DNA of 18,722 nt from JAYVIQ01 sp043770215 (GCA_043770215.1 JAYVIQ010000131.1:1-18722), one strand, 5' to 3'. Counted from the stretch's first letter, positions 1 to 7,214 are shown. Notes: generated from the sequence alone by a model not told the origin. A program made the numbers and translations.

Positions 1-294
1 TTATAAAAAATGCGTTAAGAAATTTGATTGATGTAGCGGTTAAAAACAAAACACTGTCTGAGCCCATCATACTATGAGTAAATTATATACTGAATTTTAA
101 GGCGAGTTTGAAAACTCCCGTTTTTGTTCCCTTTGGTCATGTTTCAGCGAAATCATGGAAATTTTAACAATTTTTTATATAGTCTTGACTTTTTGGTTAC
201 TTTTTTGTCAAGAAAAAAGTGACAAATGATTGATTGTTTATAAGCTAAGAAAACTACTTTACTTTTTCAGTAGCCCCTAAATAAATATAGATTT
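1..294. other. Non-coding flank with hairpins, downstream of oxyR
   Basis: I see no credible gene here. The stretch holds a small hairpin (arms 104-108 and 113-117) and a larger one at 181-223, listed separately. From memory, the stretch from about 57 to 223 resembles intergenic modules that recur downstream of genes in Flavobacteriales; this was not checked against any database. It lies beyond the 3' end of the leftward oxyR, and the gene further left is outside the window. Confidence 0.5.
181..223. repeat. Hairpin with loop complementary to upstream sequence
   Basis: Arms 196-206 and 213-223 pair over 11 positions (one G-T wobble, six A-T pairs in the middle). The 6-nt loop gtcaag (207-212) is the exact reverse complement of cttgac at 184-189, so the RNA could form a loop-upstream (pseudoknot-like) contact or an alternative, larger stem. 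It may act as a transcription end or RNA-stability element of a neighbouring gene. The pairing is visible in the sequence; the function is inference. Confidence 0.45.
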
Positions 295-1221
295 TCATCT
301 CCATCTGACCATGGTATATGATTTGGTTTTTTTGAACTTGTCAGGTAAACAGGCTGAAATACTTTTATGAAAAGCGGCAATAAGCGCCTCTTTTGTAAAG
401 CTATTGTGCACTGCTAAGCTTATTTCTCTTACTGGTTCAGGATTAGAGAATCGTTTTAATTGATTTTTTTCGTTATCATTTGCAGCCAACTCTGGAATAA
501 GCGTATAGCCACATCCTTTGTTTACTAAACCTTTCAAAGATTCTATAGATCCACTTTGGTATTCGAAGCCCTTGTGTTTTAACCTAGATTCTTTGCTGCA
601 AATAGCCAAAGATTGCTCTCTAAAACAATGTCCCTTTTCTAACACCAATAATTCTGCTAAGTCCAAATCTTCATTTGAAATTGTATCTTTTGTTGTTAGA
701 GAATGATTTTCTGGTAAATACAGTAAAAATGCTTCTTTAAATAGAGGGATTTCTCTAATATTTTTTTCTTCTAAAGGCGTAACTAAAATGCCTAAATCTA
801 GCGTCCCTTTTTGTAATTCTAAAATAATACTTTCAGTCTGTAATTCTTTAATGATTAGCCTAGTGCTACTATTCTCTTTTATAAAATCTGGTAAAAACAA
901 AGGCAATAAATAAGGAGCCAAAGTAGGGATAATACCTATAGTAAACTCTCCTTTTATATCATTCTTATCATCGCTTAGGAAAGCCTTTAACTGGTTTACC
1001 TCACCTAAAATTTGGCGAGCTTTTAAAACAATTTGTTCGCCAGCAAGTGTAGGTTTGAGTGGGTAAGAATCTCTTTCAAAAATTTTTACACCTATTTCAT
1101 TTTCTAATTTTTTTACCTGCATTGTAAGCGTAGGCTGGGTAACAAAACATTTTTCTGCTGCACGCACAAAATGCCTTTCGATGTCTAAGGCGATAATATA
1201 TTCTAATTGCTGTAATGTCAT
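295..1221 (-). CDS. oxyR: Hydrogen peroxide-sensing LysR regulator OxyR
   Basis: A 308-residue LysR-type transcription factor of normal family length. The N-terminal winged helix-turn-helix (about residues 1-60, starting MTLQQLEY) includes the recognition-helix signature FVTQPTLTMQVKKLE. The effector/regulatory domain fills residues about 90-300. C199 and C208 (GHCFREQSLAIC) fall at exactly the numbers of the peroxide-sensing disulfide pair of E. coli OxyR, which supports a true OxyR over a generic LysR protein. It is expected to activate peroxide-defence genes when this disulfide forms. It is divergent from ahpC across 97 bp that contains an OxyR-type site, a typical autoregulated arrangement. 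The start ATG at 1221 is the natural family start. Confidence 0.93.
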   Translation of the reverse strand: MTLQQLEYIIALDIERHFVRAAEKCFVTQPTLTMQVKKLENEIGVKIFERDSYPLKPTLAGEQIVLKARQILGEVNQLKAFLSDDKNDIKGEFTIGIIPTLAPYLLPLFLPDFIKENSSTRLIIKELQTESIILELQKGTLDLGILVTPLEEKNIREIPLFKEAFLLYLPENHSLTTKDTISNEDLDLAELLVLEKGHCFREQSLAICSKESRLKHKGFEYQSGSIESLKGLVNKGCGYTLIPELAANDNEKNQLKRFSNPEPVREISLAVHNSFTKEALIAAFHKSISACLPDKFKKTKSYTMVRWR

Positions 1222-1236
1222 ATAGTAAAAATCTAT
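1222..1236. promoter_or_regulatory. Candidate OxyR binding site ATAG-N7-CTAT
   Basis: The sequence ATAG (1222-1225), seven bases, CTAT (1233-1236) matches the dyad unit described for E. coli OxyR sites. It touches the oxyR start codon, so occupancy could repress oxyR while activating ahpC. A weaker second unit (ATAA-N7-TGAT, 1243-1257) follows. The match is seen; binding is inferred. Confidence 0.5.
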
Positions 1237-1256
1237 AATGGTATAAATTTTATTGA

Positions 1257-1288
1257 TTTGTTTGATACATCAAAGTAAAGCAACTTTG
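1257..1288 (+). promoter_or_regulatory. Candidate ahpC promoter (Bacteroidota type)
   Basis: A TTTG at 1257-1260 lies 20 bp before CAACTTTG (1281-1288), which is one mismatch from the Bacteroidota -7 box TAnnTTTG with the usual spacing from a -33 TTTG. The palindrome TTTGAT-AC-ATCAAA (1261-1274) sits between the two boxes and could be an additional operator. The ahpC start is 31 bp downstream. Confidence 0.5.
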
Positions 1289-1318
1289 TAATAAATAAAA
1301 ACAAAAATAAATAAGATT

Positions 1319-1873
1319 ATGCCAAAAAGAGTATTGAATGTAGGAAGCAGCTTCCCAGCATTTACAAAAACAGCAGTAGTATCCTTAGAAAAAGGAAAAG
1401 AGTTTGAGACTATTACTAATGAAATTCACCAAAAAGATGGTAAGTGGCTGACAATGTTTTGGTGGCCAAAAGATTTTACGTTTGTGTGTCCAACAGAAAT
1501 TGCAGAGTTCAATAAAAACTTTGTAGAATTCAAAGACAGGGATACTGTATTGGTAGGTGCAAGTACAGATTCTGAGTTTGTACATGCTGCATGGCGTAAA
1601 GATCATGACGATTTAAGAGGATTAAAATTTCCTATGTTGGCAGATACCTCTAAGTCACTTGCCAAAGAGCTAGGTATTTTAGAAAAAGAAGAGAAAGTAG
1701 CCTACCGAGCTACATTTATAGTAGATCCACAAGGAATTATCCGTTGGGTGTCTGTAAATGATTTGAGTGTAGGAAGAAACGTAGCTGAAGTTTTAAGAGT
1801 TTTAGATGCTTTACAAACAGATGAGTTATGTCCTTGCAACTGGGAAAAAGGACAAGAAACAATATCACTATAA
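1319..1873 (+). CDS. ahpC: Alkyl hydroperoxide peroxidase AhpC (2-Cys peroxiredoxin)
   Basis: This 184-residue cytoplasmic thiol peroxidase reduces H2O2, organic hydroperoxides and possibly peroxynitrite. The thioredoxin-fold core carries the peroxidatic centre FVCPTE with C57, P58 and T59, and a supporting arginine R130 in AYRATFIVDP. The C-terminal tail has two cysteines, C171 and C173 (ELCPCNWEKG), the layout of Mycobacterium tuberculosis AhpC (C61/C174/C176, ELCACNW), rather than the single resolving cysteine of E. coli AhpC. The next gene encodes the AhpD-type reductase used by that form, and no ahpF is visible. OxyR lies divergently upstream, so peroxide induction is likely. Confidence 0.94.
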   Translation: MPKRVLNVGSSFPAFTKTAVVSLEKGKEFETITNEIHQKDGKWLTMFWWPKDFTFVCPTEIAEFNKNFVEFKDRDTVLVGASTDSEFVHAAWRKDHDDLRGLKFPMLADTSKSLAKELGILEKEEKVAYRATFIVDPQGIIRWVSVNDLSVGRNVAEVLRVLDALQTDELCPCNWEKGQETISL

Positions 1874-1881
1874 AAAAATAG

Positions 1882-1911
1882 AGTAAGCTTCTAATTCCCA
1901 AGAAGCTTACT
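1882..1911. terminator. Intercistronic hairpin between ahpC and ahpD
   Basis: A perfect 11-bp stem (1882-1892 with 1901-1911) with an 8-nt loop starts 9 bp after the ahpC stop. There is no clean T-run after it, so it is more likely a leaky attenuator or an mRNA-stabilising structure than a full terminator. Either could give more AhpC than AhpD from one transcript. Confidence 0.5.
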
Positions 1912-1938
1912 AATTTCTAAAATTTCAAATATAAAATT

Positions 1939-2517
1939 ATGATACAAAATGAAACAGCACTAGAGTTCTTGGAGTTGCTTGGGGCAAATGAATTAGAAGC
2001 AAAAGCAAGTTTAATCACTTTAGCAGAAAGCGATTCTAAATATTTAAGAGACTTAAAAGTAAATTTTAAGACAGCTTTAAAAACAGAAAATTTAAGCGAT
2101 AAAGAAGCTGCACTTATAGCACTTTCAATAGCTTCGAATGAAAATAATGAAGTTTTAATTCATTATTTTACAAATAGCTCCATCAACAACGGAGCTAGTA
2201 AGGAAGAAATTGGTGAAGCCATAGCGTGTGCATCTTTATTGAGCAGCAACAATGTTTTTTACAGATTTAGGCATTTTACGGGCAAAGAGAAGTATACCCA
2301 AATACCTGCAAAATTGCGCATGAACATAATGGTAAATCCAGTGTTGGGGAAAGAGTTTTTTGAGTTGATGAGCTTAGCTGTAAGTGCTGTAAATGGGTGT
2401 GAGATGTGCGTAAATGCACATGAAAACAGCCTTATGGATCTTGGGACTAGCGAAGAAAGAGTGTTTGATGCAGTACGATTATCAGCCGTTATTGTTAGTG
2501 TGTCTAAGTTGGTGTAA
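1939..2517 (+). CDS. ahpD: AhpD-like alkylhydroperoxidase / carboxymuconolactone decarboxylase-fold protein
   Basis: A 192-residue all-helical protein of the AhpD/CMD family with two related halves (about 50-115 and 125-192). The second half holds the redox motif C154-x-x-C157 followed by H161 (NGCEMCVNAHENSL), and E142 lies 12 residues before C154. These match the spacing of E118, C130, C133 and H137 in M. tuberculosis AhpD; the position of its H132 is methionine here. In that system AhpD passes electrons from dihydrolipoamide to AhpC. The adjacent AhpC has the matching mycobacterial-type tail, so AhpD is the likely AhpC reductase. It is 65 bp from ahpC and presumably co-transcribed. A generic CMD-family peroxidase is the alternative. 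Confidence 0.85.
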   Translation: MIQNETALEFLELLGANELEAKASLITLAESDSKYLRDLKVNFKTALKTENLSDKEAALIALSIASNENNEVLIHYFTNSSINNGASKEEIGEAIACASLLSSNNVFYRFRHFTGKEKYTQIPAKLRMNIMVNPVLGKEFFELMSLAVSAVNGCEMCVNAHENSLMDLGTSEERVFDAVRLSAVIVSVSKLV

Positions 2518-2533
2518 AAATTATTGCAGTAGC

Positions 2534-2571
2534 AAAAACGTCATAAAGCAAAATGCTCTATGACGTTTTTT
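2534..2571 (+). terminator. Terminator of ahpC-ahpD
   Basis: A strong hairpin: a 12-bp outer stem (2534-2545 with 2559-2570) and an inner 4-bp stem (2547-2550 with 2554-2557), ending in a T-run. It starts 17 bp past the ahpD stop. The A-run on the left arm would let it work on both strands. Confidence 0.85.
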
Positions 2572-2578
2572 GTTTTAC

Positions 2579-2776
2579 ATATTCACTAAACTAAATGTGA
2601 ATATCCGCAATGATACCAGTACCTATTATTTTTTTGCGAAAAGGATAGAAGCGGAGCTCTTTGTTGCTTTTTCAGCAACAAAAGCGAGAGCGTAGAACCT
2701 GACCCGATAGGGTTTCGCCCAAAATCACTAATCAATTCCGCTACTGGTACAATAACGGATATTCACAAAACTAAAT
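2579..2776. repeat. Structured inverted-repeat element flanked by direct repeats
   Basis: An 18-bp near-perfect direct repeat (2579-2596 and 2759-2776, one mismatch) brackets a nested fold. Stems are 2597-2607 with 2756-2766 (11 bp), 2614-2621 with 2742-2749 (8 bp), 2651-2655 with 2737-2741 (5 bp), 2656-2659 with 2688-2691, 2660-2668 with 2674-2682 (9 bp, 5-nt loop) and 2702-2705 with 2710-2713. It is richer in G+C than its surroundings and has no coding potential. It resembles, from memory, recurrent intergenic elements of Flavobacteriales that carry a GATAGAAGCGG-like core. It could be a non-autonomous mobile element or a family of non-coding RNA; I cannot decide from one copy. Confidence 0.6.
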
Positions 2777-2782
2777 TTATTT

Positions 2783-2801
2783 AATGCAATAAAGTTGCAT
2801 T
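2783..2801. promoter_or_regulatory. Zur-like operator palindrome, copy 1
   Basis: A perfect 7-5-7 palindrome, AATGCAA-TAAAG-TTGCATT. Its 19-bp length suits a Fur-family repressor. A second copy follows 39 bp downstream, and both precede a metal-acquisition operon, so zinc control by a Zur-like protein is the leading guess. The repressor gene is not in this window. Confidence 0.5.
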
Positions 2802-2821
2802 TAAAATATTTTTTCTTTACT

Positions 2822-2840
2822 ATTGCAATACAATTGCATT
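2822..2840. promoter_or_regulatory. Zur-like operator palindrome, copy 2
   Basis: ATTGCAA-TACAA-TTGCATT repeats copy 1 with the same arms and spacer length (one arm mismatch). It lies just upstream of a near-consensus -7 box (AACATTTG, 2852-2859), so a bound repressor would cover the promoter upstream region. Confidence 0.5.
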
Positions 2841-2888
2841 AATAAATAGTTAACATTTGTTTTATACATATTTTGATTAAATAATACT

Positions 2889-4127
2889 ATGAAAAAAATA
2901 CCTGTAACAGTATTGAGTGGGTTTTTAGGCGCAGGAAAAACAACATTGCTTAATCATATTTTGCACAACAAAGAAGGCTTAAAAGTGGCTGTAATTGTGA
3001 ATGATATGAGCGAAGTAAACATAGATGCTCAATTGGTAGAAAATGAAGGTGTGCTTTCTAGAACAGAGGAAAAACTTGTGGAAATGAGCAATGGATGCAT
3101 CTGTTGTACACTTAGAGAAGATTTGATGGAAGAGGTGGAGAAGTTAGCCAAAGAAAATAGGTTTGATTATCTTTTGATAGAAAGTACAGGGATTTCAGAA
3201 CCAGTTCCAATTGCTCAAACGTTCTCGTTTCAAGACGATGAAAAAGGCATAGATTTAAGTAAGTATAGCTATATTGATACCATGGTTACTGTGGTAGACG
3301 CATTTAATTTTTTTAAAGATTTTGGTTCAGATGAGTTGTTGGTAGACAGAGAATTGACCGACATGGATGGCGATAATAGAACCATTGTAAACCTACTAAC
3401 CGATCAAATAGAATTTGCAGATGTAATAGTAATAAATAAAGCAGATTTAGTGAGCGGTGAGACTTTAGGCGTATTAAAATCAGCCATAAAAAAACTAAAT
3501 CCAAGAGCTAAAATCATACAAAGTTCTCACAGTAAAGTAGATTTAAAAGAGATATTAAATACAAATTTATTTAATTTTGAAGAAGCAGAACAGAGTGCAG
3601 GTTGGATAGAAGAATTAAAAAAAGATACGCATACTCCAGAAACAGAGGAATATGGGATAAGCTCTTTTGTTTTTAAAGACAAAAGGCCTTTTCATCCAGA
3701 AAGATTTTGGAATTATATTCAAGATGAATTCCCAACCAATATTATAAGAAGCAAGGGGTTGCTTTGGATTGGATCTAGACCAGATCAAGCCATGACTTGG
3801 AGTCAGGCAGGAGGTTCTTTAAAGGCAGATAGTGCTGGAGTTTGGTGGGCTTGTATGCCATTTAGTGAACGAATGGCTTTTTCTAGCTTTGTGTATAATC
3901 AAAAGGAAATAGAGAAAGAGTGGAGTAAAATTTTTGGAGACCGTAAAAATGAACTTGTATTCATAGGGCAAGATTTAGATAAAGAAAAAATAATAGAAGA
4001 ACTTCAGTTATGTTTGTGTACAGACACAGAAATTCAAGAAATAGATTGGGAAAATGGAGTGGAAGATGCTTGGCCAGTGTTTAGAGCTGTCCCCTCGCAC
4101 AAGGAAAAAAATGAGATCTTAAGTTGA
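2889..4127 (+). CDS. COG0523-family metallochaperone GTPase (ZigA/YciC-like)
   Basis: A 412-residue G3E P-loop GTPase. Walker A GFLGAGKTT is at 11-19, the metal-binding CxCC motif GCICCTL at C70, C72 and C73, ESTGISEP at 98-105 and the guanine motif NKAD at 183-186. The C-terminal CobW_C domain (about 255-385, with FWNYIQDEF and WSQAGG) is of the long ZigA/YciC subgroup, whose members are typically induced in zinc starvation and thought to deliver zinc to client proteins. Paired palindromes upstream fit Zur control. It overlaps or abuts a TonB receptor gene (stop at 4125-4127, next ATG at 4130). The CobW name suggests cobalamin, but I see no cobalamin riboswitch, so zinc is preferred. Confidence 0.85.
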   Translation: MKKIPVTVLSGFLGAGKTTLLNHILHNKEGLKVAVIVNDMSEVNIDAQLVENEGVLSRTEEKLVEMSNGCICCTLREDLMEEVEKLAKENRFDYLLIESTGISEPVPIAQTFSFQDDEKGIDLSKYSYIDTMVTVVDAFNFFKDFGSDELLVDRELTDMDGDNRTIVNLLTDQIEFADVIVINKADLVSGETLGVLKSAIKKLNPRAKIIQSSHSKVDLKEILNTNLFNFEEAEQSAGWIEELKKDTHTPETEEYGISSFVFKDKRPFHPERFWNYIQDEFPTNIIRSKGLLWIGSRPDQAMTWSQAGGSLKADSAGVWWACMPFSERMAFSSFVYNQKEIEKEWSKIFGDRKNELVFIGQDLDKEKIIEELQLCLCTDTEIQEIDWENGVEDAWPVFRAVPSHKEKNEILS

Positions 4128-4129
4128 TA

Positions 4130-6559
4130 ATGCAATTTCAAAAAATATTATTTGGCATATTTTTGCTGCTTTTGGGTACGGCTTATGGACAAAGTGCAAA
4201 AGATACGTGCATAAAATTTATGCGGGGCAAGATATTGGATGGAGAAACCAAAGAGCCTATCCCATATGTGACTATAAAAGTAAAAGATACAGATAACAGA
4301 ACTTTTTCTGATGATAACGGAGATTTTGAATTAAAAAATTTATGTGATCACTCAAATACTCTTATTATATCTTGCTTTGGATACTGTGATTCTATTTGTG
4401 AAGAAAACCACCAACATGGAAAATCGCCACACATTTACCTCACACAAAAAGTCACCTTGTTAGATACAGTTCTCATCATCTCAGAAAAACACAGAGAAGA
4501 TGGCACAATTTCTATAGCTCAAGAGGTGCTTACAAAAGAAGATTTGCGCTCAAATCCGAGCCAAAGTTTGGCTTCAGCCCTCTCAGAAATAGAAGGGGTA
4601 AGCTTAGTTTCTAAAGGTACAAATGTGCAGCTACCTGTAATTCATGGTTTGTATGGCAATAGGGTTTTGATTTTAAATAATGGCTTAAAACATGGTTTTC
4701 AAAACTGGGGTTCAGATCATGCTCCAGAAATAGACGTATCTGCAGCTCATAATATAACGGTTTTAAAAGGAGCAGCAGGTGTGAGGTTTGGGCCAGAAGC
4801 GCTTGGTGGTGCAATCATAGTAGAGTCAAATCCTTTATTGTTAAATAAGTCTTTTATGGCTCAATTAGGTACGGGCTGTCAATCCAACGGAAAAGGAGTT
4901 TCTACAACAATAGAGTTGGGCAAAGGCTTGAAAAATTGGAGTTATTTTGCAGGAGCAAATTATACTAAAATAGGGGATAGAAACGCTCCAAGGTATGTAC
5001 TAAGCAACTCTGGTAAGGAAGAAAAAACTGCAAATGCAGGGCTTAGGTATATGCACAATACATGGGGCGCAAAACTTTATTACAGTTACGTAGACCAAAA
5101 TCTTGCTCTTTTACGCTCTTCTGTGGCCTCTAGTGGAAATGCTTTTGTAAAAGCAATTAATGGCGATGGGCCAACGTTTATAAAGCCGTTTTCTTACCAA
5201 ATAAGCGCACCAAACCAACTTACCAAACATCATTTGGCAAAAGCTGAGGTAGATTGGTATTATTCTAACAGTGGTAAAATTACTTTTAGAGCAGGCAAGC
5301 AGCTCAATAAAAGAGAAGAGTATGATATAAGAAGAAATATAGAAAAACCAATTATAGATTTAGATTTGGTAAGCACAGATTACCAAATAGAATGGAAACA
5401 CCCAGACTTGAAAAAATTAGATGGGCTTGTAGGAGTGCAGATGTTTACACAAAACAACAACAACAATCCGGGTACAGGTACAACTCCTTTTATACCAAAT
5501 TATAAAACAGTTAGGTATAGCGCTTTTATAGTAGAAAGTCTAAGAAAAGAAAAAAACACCTACGAGCTGGGGTTTAGATTAGACCATGAAAAAAATCGGT
5601 TGAGTGGCAGAGAAACCAATCAAGAGGAGTTTAATGATAATTTTATTTTTACAAACCTTACTACTTCTATAGGTTTTGTAAGAGAGATTTCTGAGCAAAG
5701 CACTCTTAGAATAAATCTTGGTACCGCATGGAGAGCGCCAAATATGGCAGAGTTATATAGTTTTGGACAACATGGGTTTAAGTCTTCTTTTGGATTATTG
5801 CGTTATTATACTAGCCAAGATGGCGGTTTGCAAACAGATAAAATCCTTGCAATGGCAGAACAGAATATATCTGCAGAAAAGGGATTTAAATGGATAAATG
5901 AATGGCAAGTAAAGTTAGAAAAGCATCAATTTAACACAACGGTTTACTCGCATTACATAAAAAATTATACTTTTGATAGACCTGTGGCTATAATTGGTAC
6001 AGTTAGAGGGCCAATGCCGGTGTTTATTTTCGATCAAGCAGATGCTTTTTTTGTAGGGGCAGACTTTACTTGGCAAAAACAATGGACAAAGAATATAAGT
6101 GCTGTATTTGGAGCCAGTTATTTATGGTCTAAAAATGTAAAGAAAAACGAAAGTTTAATTAATCAGCCACCAATTACTGCCAATTATAAACTTATGTACA
6201 ACTTACCTAAGTTGTGGAAGCTAGAATCTTCGCAACTAAGATTGCGCCCAAGCTATACCTTTAGGCAGTTTCAATCTCCTAGAACGGCATCCCCTACGGA
6301 GTTAATAGACGGTTCTGTACAGCTTACTCCAGAGTCTGAGATCTTCGATTTTAAACATGCACCCAATGGCTATTTTTTGATAGATATTGGGTGGAAATTC
6401 AAATTAAAAAATTTCACTGCTAGCATAGATGTAAAAAATATGCTGAATACCAGATACAGAGATTATCTAAATGAGATGCGCTATTTTGCAGATGATATGG
6501 GGGTAAATTTTTTATTATCAATTAATTATACGTTAAATTCTAAATCAAATAAAAAATGA
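4130..6559 (+). CDS. TonB-dependent outer-membrane receptor, ZnuD-like, probable zinc uptake
   Basis: An 809-residue outer-membrane receptor. A signal peptide (1-20, cleavage near AYG-QS) precedes a carboxypeptidase-regulatory-like domain (about 28-106), then a plug (about 110-235) and a 22-strand barrel. The plug segment with HGLYGNRVLILNNG and SDHAPEID resembles ZnuD-type zinc receptors. The N-terminal domain is unusually rich in potential metal ligands: C72, C82, C86, C90 and H74, H94, H96, H101, including CFGYCDSIC. The ATG at 4130 is chosen because an in-frame TTG two codons earlier overlaps the GTPase stop. The gene is coupled to the GTPase upstream and, by ATGA overlap, to the lipoprotein downstream, so all three are probably made together during zinc limitation. 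The exact substrate (free zinc, a zinc complex or another metal) is not proved by sequence. Confidence 0.85.
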   Translation: MQFQKILFGIFLLLLGTAYGQSAKDTCIKFMRGKILDGETKEPIPYVTIKVKDTDNRTFSDDNGDFELKNLCDHSNTLIISCFGYCDSICEENHQHGKSPHIYLTQKVTLLDTVLIISEKHREDGTISIAQEVLTKEDLRSNPSQSLASALSEIEGVSLVSKGTNVQLPVIHGLYGNRVLILNNGLKHGFQNWGSDHAPEIDVSAAHNITVLKGAAGVRFGPEALGGAIIVESNPLLLNKSFMAQLGTGCQSNGKGVSTTIELGKGLKNWSYFAGANYTKIGDRNAPRYVLSNSGKEEKTANAGLRYMHNTWGAKLYYSYVDQNLALLRSSVASSGNAFVKAINGDGPTFIKPFSYQISAPNQLTKHHLAKAEVDWYYSNSGKITFRAGKQLNKREEYDIRRNIEKPIIDLDLVSTDYQIEWKHPDLKKLDGLVGVQMFTQNNNNNPGTGTTPFIPNYKTVRYSAFIVESLRKEKNTYELGFRLDHEKNRLSGRETNQEEFNDNFIFTNLTTSIGFVREISEQSTLRINLGTAWRAPNMAELYSFGQHGFKSSFGLLRYYTSQDGGLQTDKILAMAEQNISAEKGFKWINEWQVKLEKHQFNTTVYSHYIKNYTFDRPVAIIGTVRGPMPVFIFDQADAFFVGADFTWQKQWTKNISAVFGASYLWSKNVKKNESLINQPPITANYKLMYNLPKLWKLESSQLRLRPSYTFRQFQSPRTASPTELIDGSVQLTPESEIFDFKHAPNGYFLIDIGWKFKLKNFTASIDVKNMLNTRYRDYLNEMRYFADDMGVNFLLSINYTLNSKSNKK

Positions 6560-7200
6560 AGAAAGTAAAATATTTTAAAAAATACGGTGTGTACGCTGTA
6601 TTAAGTATGAGTGTTGCATTATCAAGTTGCAAAAAAGATGAGGTAGAGCCACCAAAAGTTGAGAATGAAGAAGAGGTTATTACAGACATCAAACTCATCT
6701 TTACAAATAATGCAAATCCATTAGACATAGTTATGGCTAGTGCAAAAGATCCTGATGGAGCTGGCGTAAAAGAGCTAGAAATTTTAAACCCTATAAATTT
6801 AGATACCAGCAAAACCTATGTTTTAACTATGCGGGTAATGAATAACTTAGAAATTCCTGGAGAAGACCTTACAATAGAAATAGCTAAAGAAGGCAAAGAC
6901 CACCAGTTGTTTTATAGCTTTACAGATAATGCTTTTGCAAATCCTTTGGGCAATGGTAATATAGACAATGCAAAAGATGCTGTAAAATACAATGATATAG
7001 ACGAAAAAGGCAACCCTATTGGATTATCTACCACTTGGGTAACCAATAAAAATATCTTAAAAGACGGTAAATTTAAACTCAGATTACAACACCAGCCAGA
7101 CATTAAATCTGTTACAACAGGGTCTAGTGATGGAGATACAGATTTTGAGTTAGAGTTTGTTTTGAATATTGGTAAAGCAGCAGTACTTATTGAAAAGTAA
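6556..7200 (+). CDS. Lipoprotein partner of the TonB receptor, function unknown
   Basis: A 214-residue lipoprotein: a signal peptide with lipobox LSSC and lipidated C25, then an acidic linker (EEEVIT region, about 30-42) and a beta-rich domain ending in an acidic SDGDTDFELEF stretch (191-201). It resembles, from memory, Bacteroidota proteins named 'type 1 periplasmic binding fold superfamily', often found next to TonB receptors. It overlaps the receptor stop by 4 bp (ATGA), so translation is coupled. Visible candidate metal ligands are H116, H179 and many Asp/Glu. A surface or periplasmic metal-binding or substrate-presenting partner is an inference from position only. Confidence 0.75.
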   Translation: MKKVKYFKKYGVYAVLSMSVALSSCKKDEVEPPKVENEEEVITDIKLIFTNNANPLDIVMASAKDPDGAGVKELEILNPINLDTSKTYVLTMRVMNNLEIPGEDLTIEIAKEGKDHQLFYSFTDNAFANPLGNGNIDNAKDAVKYNDIDEKGNPIGLSTTWVTNKNILKDGKFKLRLQHQPDIKSVTTGSSDGDTDFELEFVLNIGKAAVLIEK

Positions 7201-7214
7201 TTTAGAGCTTAATT

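Noticed and set aside
2579..2776. Full insertion sequence or CRISPR repeat
   Set aside because: No transposase frame, no regularly spaced repeat units and only one copy in the window.
2889..6559. Reading the CobW-like GTPase and TonB receptor as a vitamin B12 uptake operon, given cobT nearby
   Set aside because: No cobalamin riboswitch upstream, the GTPase is of the ZigA/YciC type with CxCC, the receptor plug looks ZnuD-like, and cobT lies 3.4 kb away in a different unit.
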